The notes beneath the pieces are model-generated. The model did no database searches. It saw only the letters and a list, made by a program, of their open reading frames with translations, and was not told where the DNA came from. Shown piece after piece: positions 1 to 9,569 of a stretch of DNA of 64,000 bases (position 1 is the stretch's first letter; the number at the start of each line of letters is the position of its first letter). Origin of the DNA: Siphonodentalium dalli (taxonomy: Eukaryota > Mollusca > Scaphopoda > Gadilida > Siphonodentaliidae); contig CP136066.1 of assembly GCA_032622095.1 (NCBI GenBank), positions 9,697,784 through 9,761,783 on the forward strand. Reading direction: 5' to 3'. Made by a program: the position numbers and the translations under genes.

Positions 1-99
1 CAAAGTCTGTCTACATTTTGATGTTATTTCTGTTTGTGGCGGTTTTTGACGGTTGGAAATATTTTCACAGGATACCCACCGCCAAGGCCAACCGTACCT
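1..99 (+). mobile_element. TTAA-flanked miniature transposon, right end only (family M)
   Basis: This is the right-hand end of a non-autonomous DNA transposon cut by the window start. It matches the right ends of the complete copies at 2011-2504 and 8653-9161 (GTTTGTGGCGGTTTTTGACG, then ACCCACCGCCAAGGCCAACC). The end CCGTACCT abuts TTAA at 100-103, the target sequence expected of piggyBac-type insertion. No coding capacity is visible. Assignment to piggyBac-like rather than another superfamily rests on TTAA alone. Confidence 0.7.
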
Positions 100-103
100 T
101 TAA

Positions 104-261
104 TACCAAATGCTCTCACCATACCCAGAAGCTGCGCGTTGCATGGAAAATGATATATTGAGATGTCTCCCTATATAAGGTCAGATTATTTCAAGAATCT
201 CCCTAATGTCGTTCATGTTGTTAGGTATATGTATATCATTACATGGTATTGGTTATAATAA
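104..261 (+). repeat. Spacer repeat S between family M copies
   Basis: A roughly 160-190 bp sequence that recurs at about 8265-8330 (partial), 8490-8648 and 9205-9357, each time between a family M right end and the next family M left end. Landmarks are AAATGCTCTCACCATACCCA, GATGTCTCCCTA, AAGAGTCTCCC and GGTTATAATAA. Because the same spacer recurs, the block is best read as a tandem duplication of element plus spacer rather than independent insertions. Confidence 0.7.
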
Positions 262-265
262 TTAA

Positions 266-345
266 AGGCACGAGCGGCGTTTGTTGCTGAAATATTCATA
301 TGTGTTCAAATCGCCACCAACAGATGGAATATTAAAATATATATA
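266..345 (+). mobile_element. Family M miniature transposon, left-end fragment
   Basis: Begins AGGCACGAGCGGCG directly after TTAA (262-265) and carries the family landmark TCAAATCGCCACCAACAGAT. It stops near 345, where sequence resembling spacer S (CGAGATGTCTCC) resumes. The same breakpoint joining ATATATATAGCTGTG to CGAGATGTCTCC occurs in the copy at 9362-9563, so this deletion derivative has itself been copied. Confidence 0.65.
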
Positions 346-415
346 GCTGTGTCGAGATGTCTCCATAAGGTCGGATTATTTGAAGAGTCTCCCTAATGTC
401 GTTAATTTTGTTAGC

Positions 416-572
416 TACACTGTAAAAAGGACTGTGTGGCAGCTTCCACACAATGACTGTGTGGAGGCATTATCTGAACATAAATGTGTGCATAATACAC
501 ACATATGTGTGTATCACCCAATATCCACACATATATGTGTACATCACCACACATATTTGTGTGTGACGTCGG
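416..572. repeat. Cluster of CACACA/TGTGTG mini-palindromes
   Basis: A run of short dyads built from TGTGTGG/CCACACA and CACACATATGTGTG, separated by 10-30 bp. The block starts CTACACTGTAAAAAGGACTG. A larger relative lies at 7195-7760, whose right edge read on the minus strand begins TACACTCTTAAAACTACTG, a plausible matching terminus. It may be a mobile element with short inverted ends or an expanded low-complexity tract. Confidence 0.5.
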
Positions 573-783
573 TTTTTTAAATCTCACGTGGTGGTCACGC
601 GCGCGTCGTTGTTTCGTACAGGCTCACAGGCTGCCGTAACGTGTACACATGGAGTCTTGTTGATTGTGGTGGATCTCGAAATTCGATATATTGGGCGGTC
701 TCTTCGATTATTTCTATAGTTAAGGTAAGATTATATTTAAATTGGCAAGATATTCACCTTTGTGAGAATGTCCGTATCTATAT

Positions 784-1166
784 GAGGCCCCCACCCCACC
801 CCCTGGAATACGGAATACCACTTAACACAGAGGGTGGAATACGGAATACCAGTTAACAGCCATATGGAATTTTCCGGATAAATGTTCTATTGCCGTACGA
901 ACGCCGGTCATCCCGCAGTGTCCACATCTAAAATGATCTAAAATGAAGATGATCGACGATCTGTATATATGTCAAACTGTTAATTTATTGTGACAAAAAT
1001 CGCATTTAAATTATTATTATGATCATTTTTTGGAAGGTGTCGAAGGTCGGCGTACGAATACCGGTATTTTTGGAATACCGAATACCTCCTAACAGAGGGG
1101 CCGGAATACGGCGTACCTCATAACAGGGCATGGAATACGGCGTACGAAAATGGGGGTGGGGCCCCA
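784..1166. mobile_element. GAGGCCCCCACC-ended TIR element, copy 1
   Basis: Left end GAGGCCCCCACCCCA and right end, read on the minus strand, GGGGCCCCACCCCCA form imperfect terminal inverted repeats. The interior carries several GGAATACGG(A/C)(A/G)TACC units near both ends. It is homologous to 4242-4492, but about 130 bp of middle sequence (roughly 880-1030) is absent from that copy. It is non-coding and no clear target-site duplication is visible. The superfamily is unknown. Confidence 0.6.
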
Positions 1167-1217
1167 TGAACATCACCAACTTCAACTGGGGAACTTCAAT
1201 CTTATCCTAAGTCTCAA

Positions 1218-1292
1218 CAGAATGATGTCCCCGGAGGGTGAATTTGATGAGGCTAGCCCGATGTACATTCATCACCTGGGGATCTCATTCTG
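1218..1292. repeat. Foldback element, copy 1
   Basis: CAGAATGA at the left is mirrored by TCATTCTG at the right, and inner arms CCCCGGAGGGTGAAT and ATTCATCACCTGGGG also pair imperfectly. The left arm is nearly the same as in the foldback at 4096-4188. It is a short hairpin-forming repeat with no coding content. Confidence 0.6.
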
Positions 1293-1444
1293 AAAATGAC
1301 AGACACCATTGGCTTGCACTGCGTTCATGTGTAATACATCCCTATATATATATTCTCCCCCGTCATTCCATCGGAGGACTATATAGTCATGACCACCGCC
1401 CGTCTATGTGTACGTCGGTGTGTGCGTCCGTCCGGAACTTTGTC

Positions 1445-1765
1445 CAAGCATGTATTCTGTCATTTTCTGGTAAATTTGTTTTTAACTTGGCACAAATATC
1501 AATCAGCATGTGAACCTGCGCATCTGAGATTTTGAGTTCGGTCGGACTTATTTTGGCGGAGTTATTGCCTTTTTTTCGACATAGAATCTTACGTCCTGTG
1601 ACGCATCTTTTGTCCGAGGTAGTATTCCGTCATTTTCCAGTAAATTAAAAAAAACATTCGCACAGATGTCAACCAGCATGGAAACTTGCGACCCTTTGAG
1701 TTCAGTCGGAGTCATTCTGGTGGATTTATTGCCATTTTACGACATAAAATATTCAATGTTTTTTA
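1445..1765. repeat. Two-copy tandem repeat, unit about 170 bp
   Basis: TATTCTGTCATTTTCTGGTA near 1451 recurs as TATTCCGTCATTTTCCAGTA near 1622. GAGTTCGGTCGG near 1532 recurs as GAGTTCAGTCGG near 1698, followed in both units by TTATTGCC and CGACATA. The units are clearly diverged, so the duplication is old. No function is apparent. Confidence 0.65.
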
Positions 1766-1774
1766 TTGTAGTGC

Positions 1775-1985
1775 TGTCGGCCCTTTCTCGACACATTATA
1801 GATCATGTCATGAATCTCTACTATTAGCTATACGCACGTAGAGATAATATTCCACCAGTTCAAAACCTTGGAACTTTTTGAAGTTTTGACAGGGAACCTT
1901 ATAAAGTCGAAAAGATAACGCGGGGAATATATTTCTTAGTTATTACCTGTTCCTTCATAATGTACTTCACTGAATAGGTGAAGGT
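1775..1985 (+). repeat. Dispersed repeat C, forward copy
   Basis: Contains ATCATGTCATGAATCTCTAC, GGAACTTTTTGAAGTTTTGA and GGAATATATTTCTTAGTTAT. Its first half recurs at about 3655-3780 in the same orientation and its second half at about 2645-2765 in inverted orientation. The two second-half copies face each other across the miniature transposon at 2011-2504. Confidence 0.6.
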
Positions 1986-2010
1986 CCAAACTCGAAATTT
2001 CACGATTTAA

Positions 2011-2504
2011 AGGCACGTGCGGCCTTAATTGTCGAAAATATTCATATTTGTTCCAAACACCGTAAACAGAAAAACTTTAAAACGCATACAGTTCCGTTCA
2101 TATATACCATGACCATCGCGTAAACAGCATGTTATCATAAAGATTTACTATAGTTTACCTAAGCAAGAGCCTGATTGTGTTACAGAAGACAACACAATGC
2201 TACTGGCTAATCACACACAAATGGCATAAACGCTCTTTATTAGTTCCATATCAGGTATTCAACAACAAAGAACGCTCTTTATGTTTACCATCATAATATA
2301 AACAAACACCAGAAAAGTAACTTTTTATGCCTTTGTTTACATAACAATGGTCAAACAAATGACCATAACATACTGTTTATGCGATATTTCTTATTTGTAT
2401 ACGGACAAAGTCTATCTACATTTTGGTGTTCTTTCTGTTTGTGGCGGTTTTTGACGGGTGGAGATATTTTCACAGGATACCCACCGCCAAGGCCAACCAT
2501 GTCT
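2011..2504 (+). mobile_element. Complete TTAA-flanked miniature transposon (family M, subfamily b)
   Basis: A 494-bp element with TTAA at 2007-2010 and 2505-2508. The left end reads AGGCACGTGCGGCCTT and the right end, on the minus strand, AGACATGGTTGGCCTT, giving imperfect terminal inverted repeats of about 16 bp. The interior holds two AACGCTCTTTAT motifs (near 2230 and 2272) and a run of GTTTAC-rich sequence. It has no transposase and must have been mobilised in trans. It closely matches 11105-11554. Confidence 0.8.
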
Positions 2505-2644
2505 TTAAGTGAATTTGTGAGCGATTTTGCTTTGCGTCGTGTACAATTATGGAATTTCTCCTCGGTAATTAATTCAATGTTTATTGCGATATCAGCTCAC
2601 AAAAGTCACATAAAAACATTTAATTTCTAGTTGGGATTTCCACA

Positions 2645-2765
2645 TGCAGTGAAGTATATTATTAAGGAACAGATAATAACTAAGAAATATATTCCCCTGA
2701 GTTATTTGTTCGACTTTATGTCAAAACGTCAAAAAGTTCCCAGGTTTTCAGCGACTTTTTATTTA
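2645..2765 (-). repeat. Dispersed repeat C, inverted partial copy
   Basis: Read on the minus strand this gives GGGAACTTTTTGACGTTTTG, AAAGTCGAA and GGAATATATTTCTTAGTTAT, matching 1866-1980. The pair makes an imperfect inverted repeat of about 110 bp around the TTAA element at 2011-2504. Confidence 0.65.
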
Positions 2766-3400
2766 TTTTGTTTCATCAGATGGTGAAATCGCTCCCGGCT
2801 TAATGCGCATATATTTTTTTCGAACTATGTTCTAGGTTTAACGATATATTGACCATGCACATTAGAACAATGCAACACACAACTTACATTAATTATACTG
2901 GAAGCAGTTTAATTAAACCCCCGAGTGCGTCGCGGCTAAAGGAACAATACGAGAAACTCGGAGGATACCAATCTTATTTTTACCATCGATTTACATATAA
3001 ATAAATAATTCGGAGTTTCTATGCATGATAATTTTCCACCTTTGCTTGTTTTCAGGAAATTTGGATCAATTTGATGAAGATTTTAATAGAGAACAAACCA
3101 TTGCACCAGTGCGTCGGCCCGGTGTTAGACTGTCCGATCAATATCAGTCGAGGAGAATGTTTGTGGCATTTCAGTACGATATATACACGGGAGATTAACC
3201 GTACTTGTTGCGGCTTCAACGGTCAGCTTTTACTCAGTAATTTTAATATTTTGTTAAATGAGATGAAATTCTGCGAACCTGTGAGTTTGGTCTGATCCAA
3301 GGGTGGGGTGGAGTGCAGTAAATACATGAGACACTGCAATACGGACTTTATATGCTACCAGGAAGATTCATTAAAGTCATAGAATCTGTATTTTCTTCAA
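2766..3400. other. No recognisable feature
   Basis: AT-rich sequence with only short unrecognised open frames, such as a 74-codon frame at 3071-3295 on the plus strand that resembles no family I know. No repeat copy elsewhere in the window was noticed. Confidence 0.5.
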
Positions 3401-3404
3401 CTCA

Positions 3405-3640
3405 ATGTTGTGGCGACAGGGGAGGGGAGTCGAGTGGGGGTCTCAACCCCTCTCCCCAACTTGGCCAAAATATTCAACATTTGGAAATTTCATGTCTGAC
3501 ACAACATTTTTTTCAGACCAAAAGCTGGTTGTAGTTTGTACTATATATATCATAGATTTGTTATTCCAACCGTATTTAGTGTGCAATTTGTTGTTTTCAG
3601 AGACAAATATTGTCCTGGGGCGAGTAAAATATTGTCCTGG
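3405..3640 (+). repeat. Dispersed repeat D, copy 1
   Basis: TGTGGCGACAGGG, then TTGGAAATTTCATG, TCTGACAC and AGACAAATATTG occur in the same order and orientation as at 4895-5115 (GTGGCGACAGGG, TTGGAAATTTCATG, CCTGACCC, AGACAAACAGTA). It is a diverged two-copy repeat of unknown class. Confidence 0.55.
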
Positions 3641-3654
3641 GGGTGTGTCAAATG

Positions 3655-3780
3655 TTTCTTCAAGGGGAGGTTGTTAGATCATGACATGAATCTCTACTCT
3701 AGCTACGCACCTAGATCATATTCCACCACTACAAAATATGGGTGGGAACTTTTTGATGTTTTGTTTAGTTATATATAGTT
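3655..3780 (+). repeat. Dispersed repeat C, partial copy
   Basis: AGATCATGACATGAATCTCT, ATATTCCACCA and GGGAACTTTTTGATGTTTTG match 1800-1895 in the same orientation. The second half of repeat C is missing. Confidence 0.6.
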
Positions 3781-3844
3781 ATATACCCTACCGGTACATA
3801 TTGTCCATGCTATTAAATTACTTCTAGATCATTTTGAGGTTTAA

Positions 3845-3984
3845 CCCTTTCAGTGCCAAGTCCAATTTTTGCTTGATCATTCGAATTTATTGATTATAAT
3901 AATGTGATACATTGATGGAAAGAGATCTAAAAATGATCAAGGAAATATGGTTTGATACAAAAATCGGAATTGGCACTGAAAGGG
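3845..3984. mobile_element. piggyBac-type MITE with TTAA duplications (second family)
   Basis: A 140-bp element flanked by TTAA at 3841-3844 and 3985-3988. Its ends CCCTTTCAGTGCCAA are exact inverted repeats over 15 bp and continue imperfectly to about 30 bp (TCCAATTTTTG against TCCGATTTTTG). TTAA followed by CCCTTT is the classic signature of piggyBac-like miniature elements. The rest is AT-rich and non-coding. The termini differ from those of the transposase-bearing element at 11956-16617. Confidence 0.85.
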
Positions 3985-4095
3985 TTAAATGGGCCAAGTT
4001 AAAATTGGTAAGCTCAGAAATCAAAACACATGCATGATCTGAAATTGCTCTGCCACCTCTCTGCACCAAGCCTGAGATTTGTGTGCCTGTCATTT

Positions 4096-4188
4096 GCAGA
4101 ATGAAGTCCCCGGAGGGTGAATTTAGTGATGCTATCACGCATAGCGGGCTAGCATCACTAAATTCACCTTCTTGTCACCTCATTCTGC
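4096..4188. repeat. Foldback element, copy 2 (strong hairpin)
   Basis: Arms GCAGAATGA / TCATTCTGC and GGTGAATTTAGTGATGCT / AGCATCACTAAATTCACC pair almost perfectly about a centre near 4141, making a 93-bp hairpin with arms of about 45 nt. It shares the arm CCCCGGAGGGTGAATTT with the copy at 1218-1292. As RNA it would be a long hairpin; no target duplication is evident. Confidence 0.8.
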
Positions 4189-4241
4189 TTAGGCCTCATC
4201 TTCTCTGGAAAGTTTCTTTATTATAACTTCTTCACATAGAT

Positions 4242-4492
4242 GAGGCCCCCACCTCCCACACCCCCCTGGAATACGGAATACCACTTTACACAGAGGGTGG
4301 AATACGGAATACCAGTTAACAGCCGTATGGAATACATAAAAATATATGAAAACTTCATTTTTTGGAAGGTCGGCGTACGAATACCGGTATTTTTGGAAGA
4401 CCGAATACCTCCTAATATATAGAGGGGTCAGAATACGGCGTACCTCATAACAGGGCACGGAATACGGCGTACGAAAAGGGGGTGGGGGCCTC
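4242..4492. mobile_element. GAGGCCCCCACC-ended TIR element, copy 2
   Basis: A 251-bp element with a 12-bp perfect terminal inverted repeat, GAGGCCCCCACC. It has internal GGAATACGGAATACC and GGCGTACGAATACCGG units like copy 1 (784-1166) but lacks about 130 bp of that copy's middle. It is non-coding. A foldback repeat sits about 50 bp upstream here but about 50 bp downstream of copy 1. Confidence 0.7.
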
Positions 4493-4894
4493 CTATTTTG
4501 TATAACATGATTGAACGAAATAATAAACTTGATTTGGATTTTCTGATTCAACAATTCCCTATCGCATAGTCATATATTTACATTTTAGAGTTGTGCGTTT
4601 ATCTGGGTTTATCTGTTGTTTATGTAGTCTATATGATACGCATCTTTCCGAAGCATAAAACCTATTTCTGCTCGAAAATTGTCTTTATGTAAATTGACAA
4701 ATTCAAATGTGTGGTGAAGACATTTACTGAACAAATGTGTGTTCATCACATACACACTATATATTATACAGCTTGCTTTAAACCAGAACCACAATTTTAT
4801 TATTTTGCACGGTACGGTTCTCATGTTGATAAAGTAACGACGTTTTTTGTGTTTATATGGAATGCAGATGAGAGGAAATATATACTGAGACCAG

Positions 4895-5115
4895 TGACGT
4901 GGCGACAGGGCGGATATTGGGAAGGGTGTGTCTATATCCCTATCCCAAACTTCGGTAAAATTTACTAAAAATTCCAACAGTTGGAAATTTCATGCCTGAC
5001 CCAAAGTTGCAAGTTTTACACCACATGCATTATAATAGGTTGAAATTGTTCTCTTTATTTGATTTTTCAACCAGTAATTAGTGGGAATTTTTTTTTTTTT
5101 TAGACAAACAGTAAC
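4895..5115 (+). repeat. Dispersed repeat D, copy 2
   Basis: Partner of 3405-3640, with GTGGCGACAGGG, TTGGAAATTTCATG and AGACAAACAG in conserved order. It is interrupted near its 3' side by a T-tract of about 14 bases before TTTAGACAAAC. Confidence 0.5.
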
Positions 5116-7190
5116 ATATTTTTCTACTTTTGGTAAAACAAAAATGGCCTCAAATGGCCATCGGGTGGAAGACTTCCATTTGGTTGGAAATTCTAATAGT
5201 TGGAAAGCTTGAGGTACCAATTGGAAAATTCAGAACGAGAGGGGGTGTGTACATATAATTCTACAAATATGGTTCAAGGGGAGGGTGGGGTGCACTTCGA
5301 CATTTGAAGGTGGACACCCCTCGCCAACGGCGACCATCGAGCCGCGTCCCTGAATACGACTTGTGGATGCCACTGGAATGCCCTAGTCGTATACGACGAA
5401 GTTCTATATGTGGCACCCGGAATCTCACACAAAATGTGTGAAATTGGTGTTTCAAATTAATTTCATTTGAATATGATGATCATGAGCATCACTGTTGCAA
5501 TAAACCTTGAAATACCACAATGGACGATCAATGTACCAAGTGAAACAAATTGTTGGGTGGGTGGGGTATTTATTTGTCCATTATATTGGTGGTTTACCGA
5601 GACGATGTGAAAAATTAACATGCATATTTTGGCTCCTCTGCTGTGTATAACTTGCGTAAATTCGGTTACCGAGGGAGGGGCCGGGGGTGGGGTGATGTCG
5701 TATATCTAATACATATGTAGCCACCGTTTGTGTCCAAAACTTTAAATTGTGAAGAATATTATGTGATTCAATAAATGTCATAATAGCAAATAATGAACTT
5801 ATAAGTAATCTAAAATTATAAATACTGCAGAATAGTGAGATGTGTCATTAAAGTATTATTAGCATTTGGATTAAGTGACGTACATGGTGAAGAGTTATCG
5901 TTTATACTATACAAAAGGGGGTGCTTATTTTCAAACTCGCCATGTTTCTCATATTATAATCCTTATATATGAATGTATTGTGTTATATAGCTAAAATTCC
6001 GCATGTAAAATTGCAAATTTGCCGTGTCAAGATTGTGCTTAATGGGGCATCGATCTGGCCATATAGATAAAGTAAAATATATTTATAAAATGTCCGAACA
6101 TTCATTATGTGAAGCTATAATGAGTAGTACTCGTATGTATATATTTAGCATGTTTCAAAAACTATATTCCTTTCTGAAAATGCGCTCTTTAATGTATGAA
6201 TTATAATACTGTTATAGATGTACATACACTGTAAATAATATCCCCACAATGGCATGTTATAAACAAAATAACTTCTCTGCTTACAGGTTCAATGGTGAAA
6301 TCATGGCGGTCACGCGGTGCGACGTCGATGTAAATAACAAGATATGGACAGGACTGCCTTGACAACGACGCAGATAAACTCTAGTCAACCAACCAAGAAC
6401 CACGGTGGAATGTATGAGTTAGACACAAATTCCACAATCAATGATTTTGGTATACATATGACGATGTCATGTGCTGTAATTTGGTTTCTGTGCAAGAGGC
6501 GATGACTTCTATTCTTCGTCAACTCGAAATTTCTCCCCAGAAATTGCACCGATATATATACATTCAAAAAGACTATCCTCTTTGGAGCCCTTAATTTTCT
6601 TGTATAGTTCAAGGGATCTCAGAAAGCTTCAGTTAGTTTTAGAGCTTGTTCTTCTACACACGTGAGGGTGAGTCTGATGTAAGACAGCCAACCAGTATAG
6701 CAATATTATTATATATATATATATATAGCAGAGACTGAATTTGAATTGTTCCAATACATTCAAGTTGCAGGAAAATTCTAGTTATTGATGTGAAACCCAT
6801 TGATGGAACTGAAACATGCACGCTTATAGTTTAAAATTTCTTTGAAATCTCGTCGGATGACCAAAATAGTATGTGAATGTGTTAAACGGCTGTTTTGTTT
6901 TGTGTCGTTGTATTATTGAAATTAAAGACTTTTGCTATACTATATCATTCGACAATCACGATTTCTGCTGTGTACACAAAACAAGCCCGCGGACCCCCGG
7001 GATATGCATGTTTGCTGTTTGATAAGTTAACATTCGAAAACGTCCAGCGCCGCACGTCAAGCATCAGTAGACTATAACATTTCATATGTATGGCAGGAAA
7101 AAAAACGTCCAACGATAGCCGAACTATATGTATGGCCAATAAATATCGGTGTAAACACTCTTCGTTGAATATGATTTTTTTTTTGCAGGA
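5116..7190. other. No recognisable gene; short AT microsatellite
   Basis: Intergenic-looking sequence with only short, unrecognised open frames in all six frames. An (AT)n tract of about 24 bp lies near 6704-6727. I saw no transposon termini, RNA gene or internal duplication. Confidence 0.5.
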
Positions 7191-7194
7191 TTAG

Positions 7195-7760
7195 CAGCCT
7201 ATTGTTTGGATCGACCACACAAATTTGTACACATGTAATTAACACATATGTGTTGTCTTGCCCAACAGCATTGTGTACAAGAACAATACAAATAGTGTAA
7301 TGGCGGTGAACACTATTGTTTGGATCAACCACACAAATGTGTACGCTTGTGATTAACACATATGTGTAGTCTCGCCCAACAACATTGTGTACAATAATAA
7401 TACAATCTTGTGTGGTAGCGGTGAACATATTGTTTCCTTGGTGCAAACATATTTGTGTCCATTCAACGAACAAATAAATGTGCTGGACCCAAACATCTTT
7501 GTGTGTGTCAACTACACAACTATGTAGGTCAGTTACCACACATAAACTGTTCATCTGCATCCACACAATCTTGTGCGCAACTTAGCACACATTTAATGTG
7601 TGCATACAAAGAACAAGTTGTTTGGTCGATCCACCGCCACACAACAGATGTGTGATCATTTGCCACACAATTCACCACACAATGTTGTGCTCGATCAAGT
7701 GGCTACACAAACTGTGTGGTAACTGTGTGGTTCTACCACACAGTAGTTTTAAGAGTGTAT
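7195..7760. repeat. CACACA/TGTGTG palindrome array with 114-bp tandem core
   Basis: ATTGTTTGGATC begins at 7201 and again at 7315, defining about two units of 114 bp. Each unit carries CCACACAAAT, ACACATATGTGT, GCCCAACA and TTGTGTAC. Downstream to 7760 the sequence is a chain of ACACAA...TTGTGT dyads ending ACCACACAGTAGTTTTAAGA. It is related to 416-572. Apparent open frames here are by-products of the repeat. Confidence 0.6.
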
Positions 7761-7809
7761 ATGTATATATATATATCAGTACATGGCATTGCATGGTTAT
7801 AATATTTAA

Positions 7810-8224
7810 AGGCACGGCCGAACTCCGTTGCAGAAATATTAATATGTGGTCAAATCGCCACCAACAGAAGGAATATTAAAATATGTACAGTTTTGTTCAT
7901 ATGCAAACGTAATCAGCGCGTAAATCGTATATTGTCCTCAATGTGTACTATGATTGCGAAACAACAGCATGCTCATGTTACGGAAATTTTGCTTCTGTTT
8001 ACATAACACAACGCAATTATAGTGGTTAATCACACAAACATTATATAAACGCTCTTTATTATTTCCATATAAGGAAAGTAGTAACAAATAACGCCCTTTG
8101 TGTTTACCATATCCGGATCTAAACAAACCCCAGGAAACGTAACGTTTTTGCATTTGTTTAGGTAACACATTTGACGGAGGTGAATATTTTAGCAGCTTGT
8201 CCACCGCCGACACCGCCCGTATCT
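7810..8224 (+). mobile_element. Family M miniature transposon (internally deleted)
   Basis: A 415-bp copy between TTAA 7806-7809 and TTAA 8225-8228. It begins AGGCACGGCCG and ends CACCGCCCGTATCT. It keeps the AACGCTCTTTATT motif near 8050 and a degenerate AACGCCCTTTGTG near 8090. It lacks part of the right-hand interior seen in 8653-9161. Confidence 0.75.
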
Positions 8225-8264
8225 TTAATATAGCAATAACAGATTGTTTTTTTTTCGATTAATA

Positions 8265-8460
8265 CCAAATGCTCTCACCATACCCAGAAGCTCTGGGTTT
8301 CATAGAAAATGATATATCGAGATGTCTCGCCACCAACAGATGGAACATTAAAGTATGTACATTATTGTTCATATGCAAACATAATGAGGCGTAAATGGTG
8401 TATTGTGTAATAGTATACTGTACTCAATGTGTGCGATGATTGCCAACACCGCCCGTATCT
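8265..8460 (+). repeat. Partial spacer S joined to a deleted family M copy
   Basis: Starts as spacer S (AATGCTCTCACCATACCCAG) and switches near 8326 directly into family M interior (CGCCACCAACAGATGGAAC), without the M left end. It finishes with the M right end CCGCCCGTATCT next to TTAA at 8461-8464. The missing S/M junction implies a deletion. Confidence 0.65.
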
Positions 8461-8489
8461 TTAATATAGCAATAAAAGATGTTTTTTTC

Positions 8490-8648
8490 GATTAATAACA
8501 AATGCTCTCACCTTACCCAGAAGCTACGCGTTGCATAGAAAATGATATATCGAGATGTCTCCCTAAGGTAGGATTATTTCAAGAGTCTCCCTAAGGTCGT
8601 AATGTCGTTAGCTATATGTATATCAGTACACGGCATTGGTTATAATAA
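8490..8648 (+). repeat. Spacer S, full copy
   Basis: AAATGCTCTCACCTTACCCA through GGTTATAATAA, matching 104-261 and 9205-9357. It lies exactly between a family M right end and the next family M left end. Confidence 0.7.
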
Positions 8649-8652
8649 TTAA

Positions 8653-9161
8653 AGACACGGGCGGCGTTCGTTGCAGAAATATGCATGTGTTCAAATCGCC
8701 ACCATTAGAAGGAATATTAAAATATATATAGTTTTGTTCATATGCAAACATAATCAGCGCGTAAATAGTATATTGTTTTCAAGGTGTACGATGGTTGTGT
8801 AAACAACAGCCTGCTCGTGTTATAGAAGTTTTGCTTTTGTTCACATAACACAACGCAATCATACTGGTTAATCATACAGACATTATATGAACGCTCTTCA
8901 TTATTTCCATATAAGAAAAACAATAACAAATAACGCTCTTTATGCTTACCATATCCGGATCTAAACAAAAGCCAGGAAACGTAACGGTTTTTTACTTTTT
9001 GTTTGCACAACAAAGTGAAAACAATTGACAATAACATACTGTTTATGCCATATTTGTGTATGATATAACAACAAATTCTGCCTATATTTTACTATTTCTG
9101 TTTATGGCTGTTTTTGACGGAGATGAATATTTTAACAGCATACCCAACACCGCCCGTATCT
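8653..9161 (+). mobile_element. Complete family M miniature transposon (subfamily a)
   Basis: The best-preserved subfamily a copy, 509 bp, between TTAA at 8649-8652 and 9162-9165. The left end AGACACGGGCGGCG pairs with the right end, AGATACGGGCGGTG on the minus strand. The interior carries GAACGCTCTTCATT and TAACGCTCTTTATG about 45 bp apart and GTTTTTGACGGAG near the right end. No open frame of note. Confidence 0.8.
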
Positions 9162-9204
9162 TTAATATGAGCAATAAAAGATGTTTTTTATTATTATTAT
9201 TAAT

Positions 9205-9357
9205 ACAAAATGCTCTCAACATACCCAGAAGCTGCGCGTTGCATGGAAAATGATATATTGAGATGTCTCCCTAAGGTCGGATTATTTCAAGAGTCTCCCG
9301 ATTGTCGTTCATGTTGTTAGGTATGTGTATACCATTACATAGTATTGGTTATAATAA
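9205..9357 (+). repeat. Spacer S, full copy
   Basis: AAATGCTCTCAACATACCCA through GGTTATAATAA. With 8653-9161 it completes a 709-bp unit, the distance from one family M left end (8653) to the next (9362). Confidence 0.7.
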
Positions 9358-9361
9358 TTAA

Positions 9362-9563
9362 AGGCACGGGCGGCGTTCGTTGCAGAAATATTCATATGTG
9401 TTCAAATCGCCACCAACAGATGGAATATTAAAATATATATAGCTGTGTCGAGATGTCTCCCTAAGGTCGGATTATTTCAAGAGTCTCCCTAAGGTTTATG
9501 GCTGTTTTTGACGGAGGTGAATATTTTAGCAGCATATACCCACCGCCAACGCCGCCCGTATCT
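9362..9563 (+). mobile_element. Family M deletion derivative containing spacer-S sequence
   Basis: A 202-bp copy with intact ends (AGGCACGGGCGGCG and GCCGCCCGTATCT) and TTAA on both sides (9358-9361, 9564-9567). Its middle has been replaced by about 50 bp of spacer S (GATGTCTCCCTAAGGTCGG). The left junction is identical to that at 266-345. Confidence 0.75.
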
Positions 9564-9569
9564 TTAATA

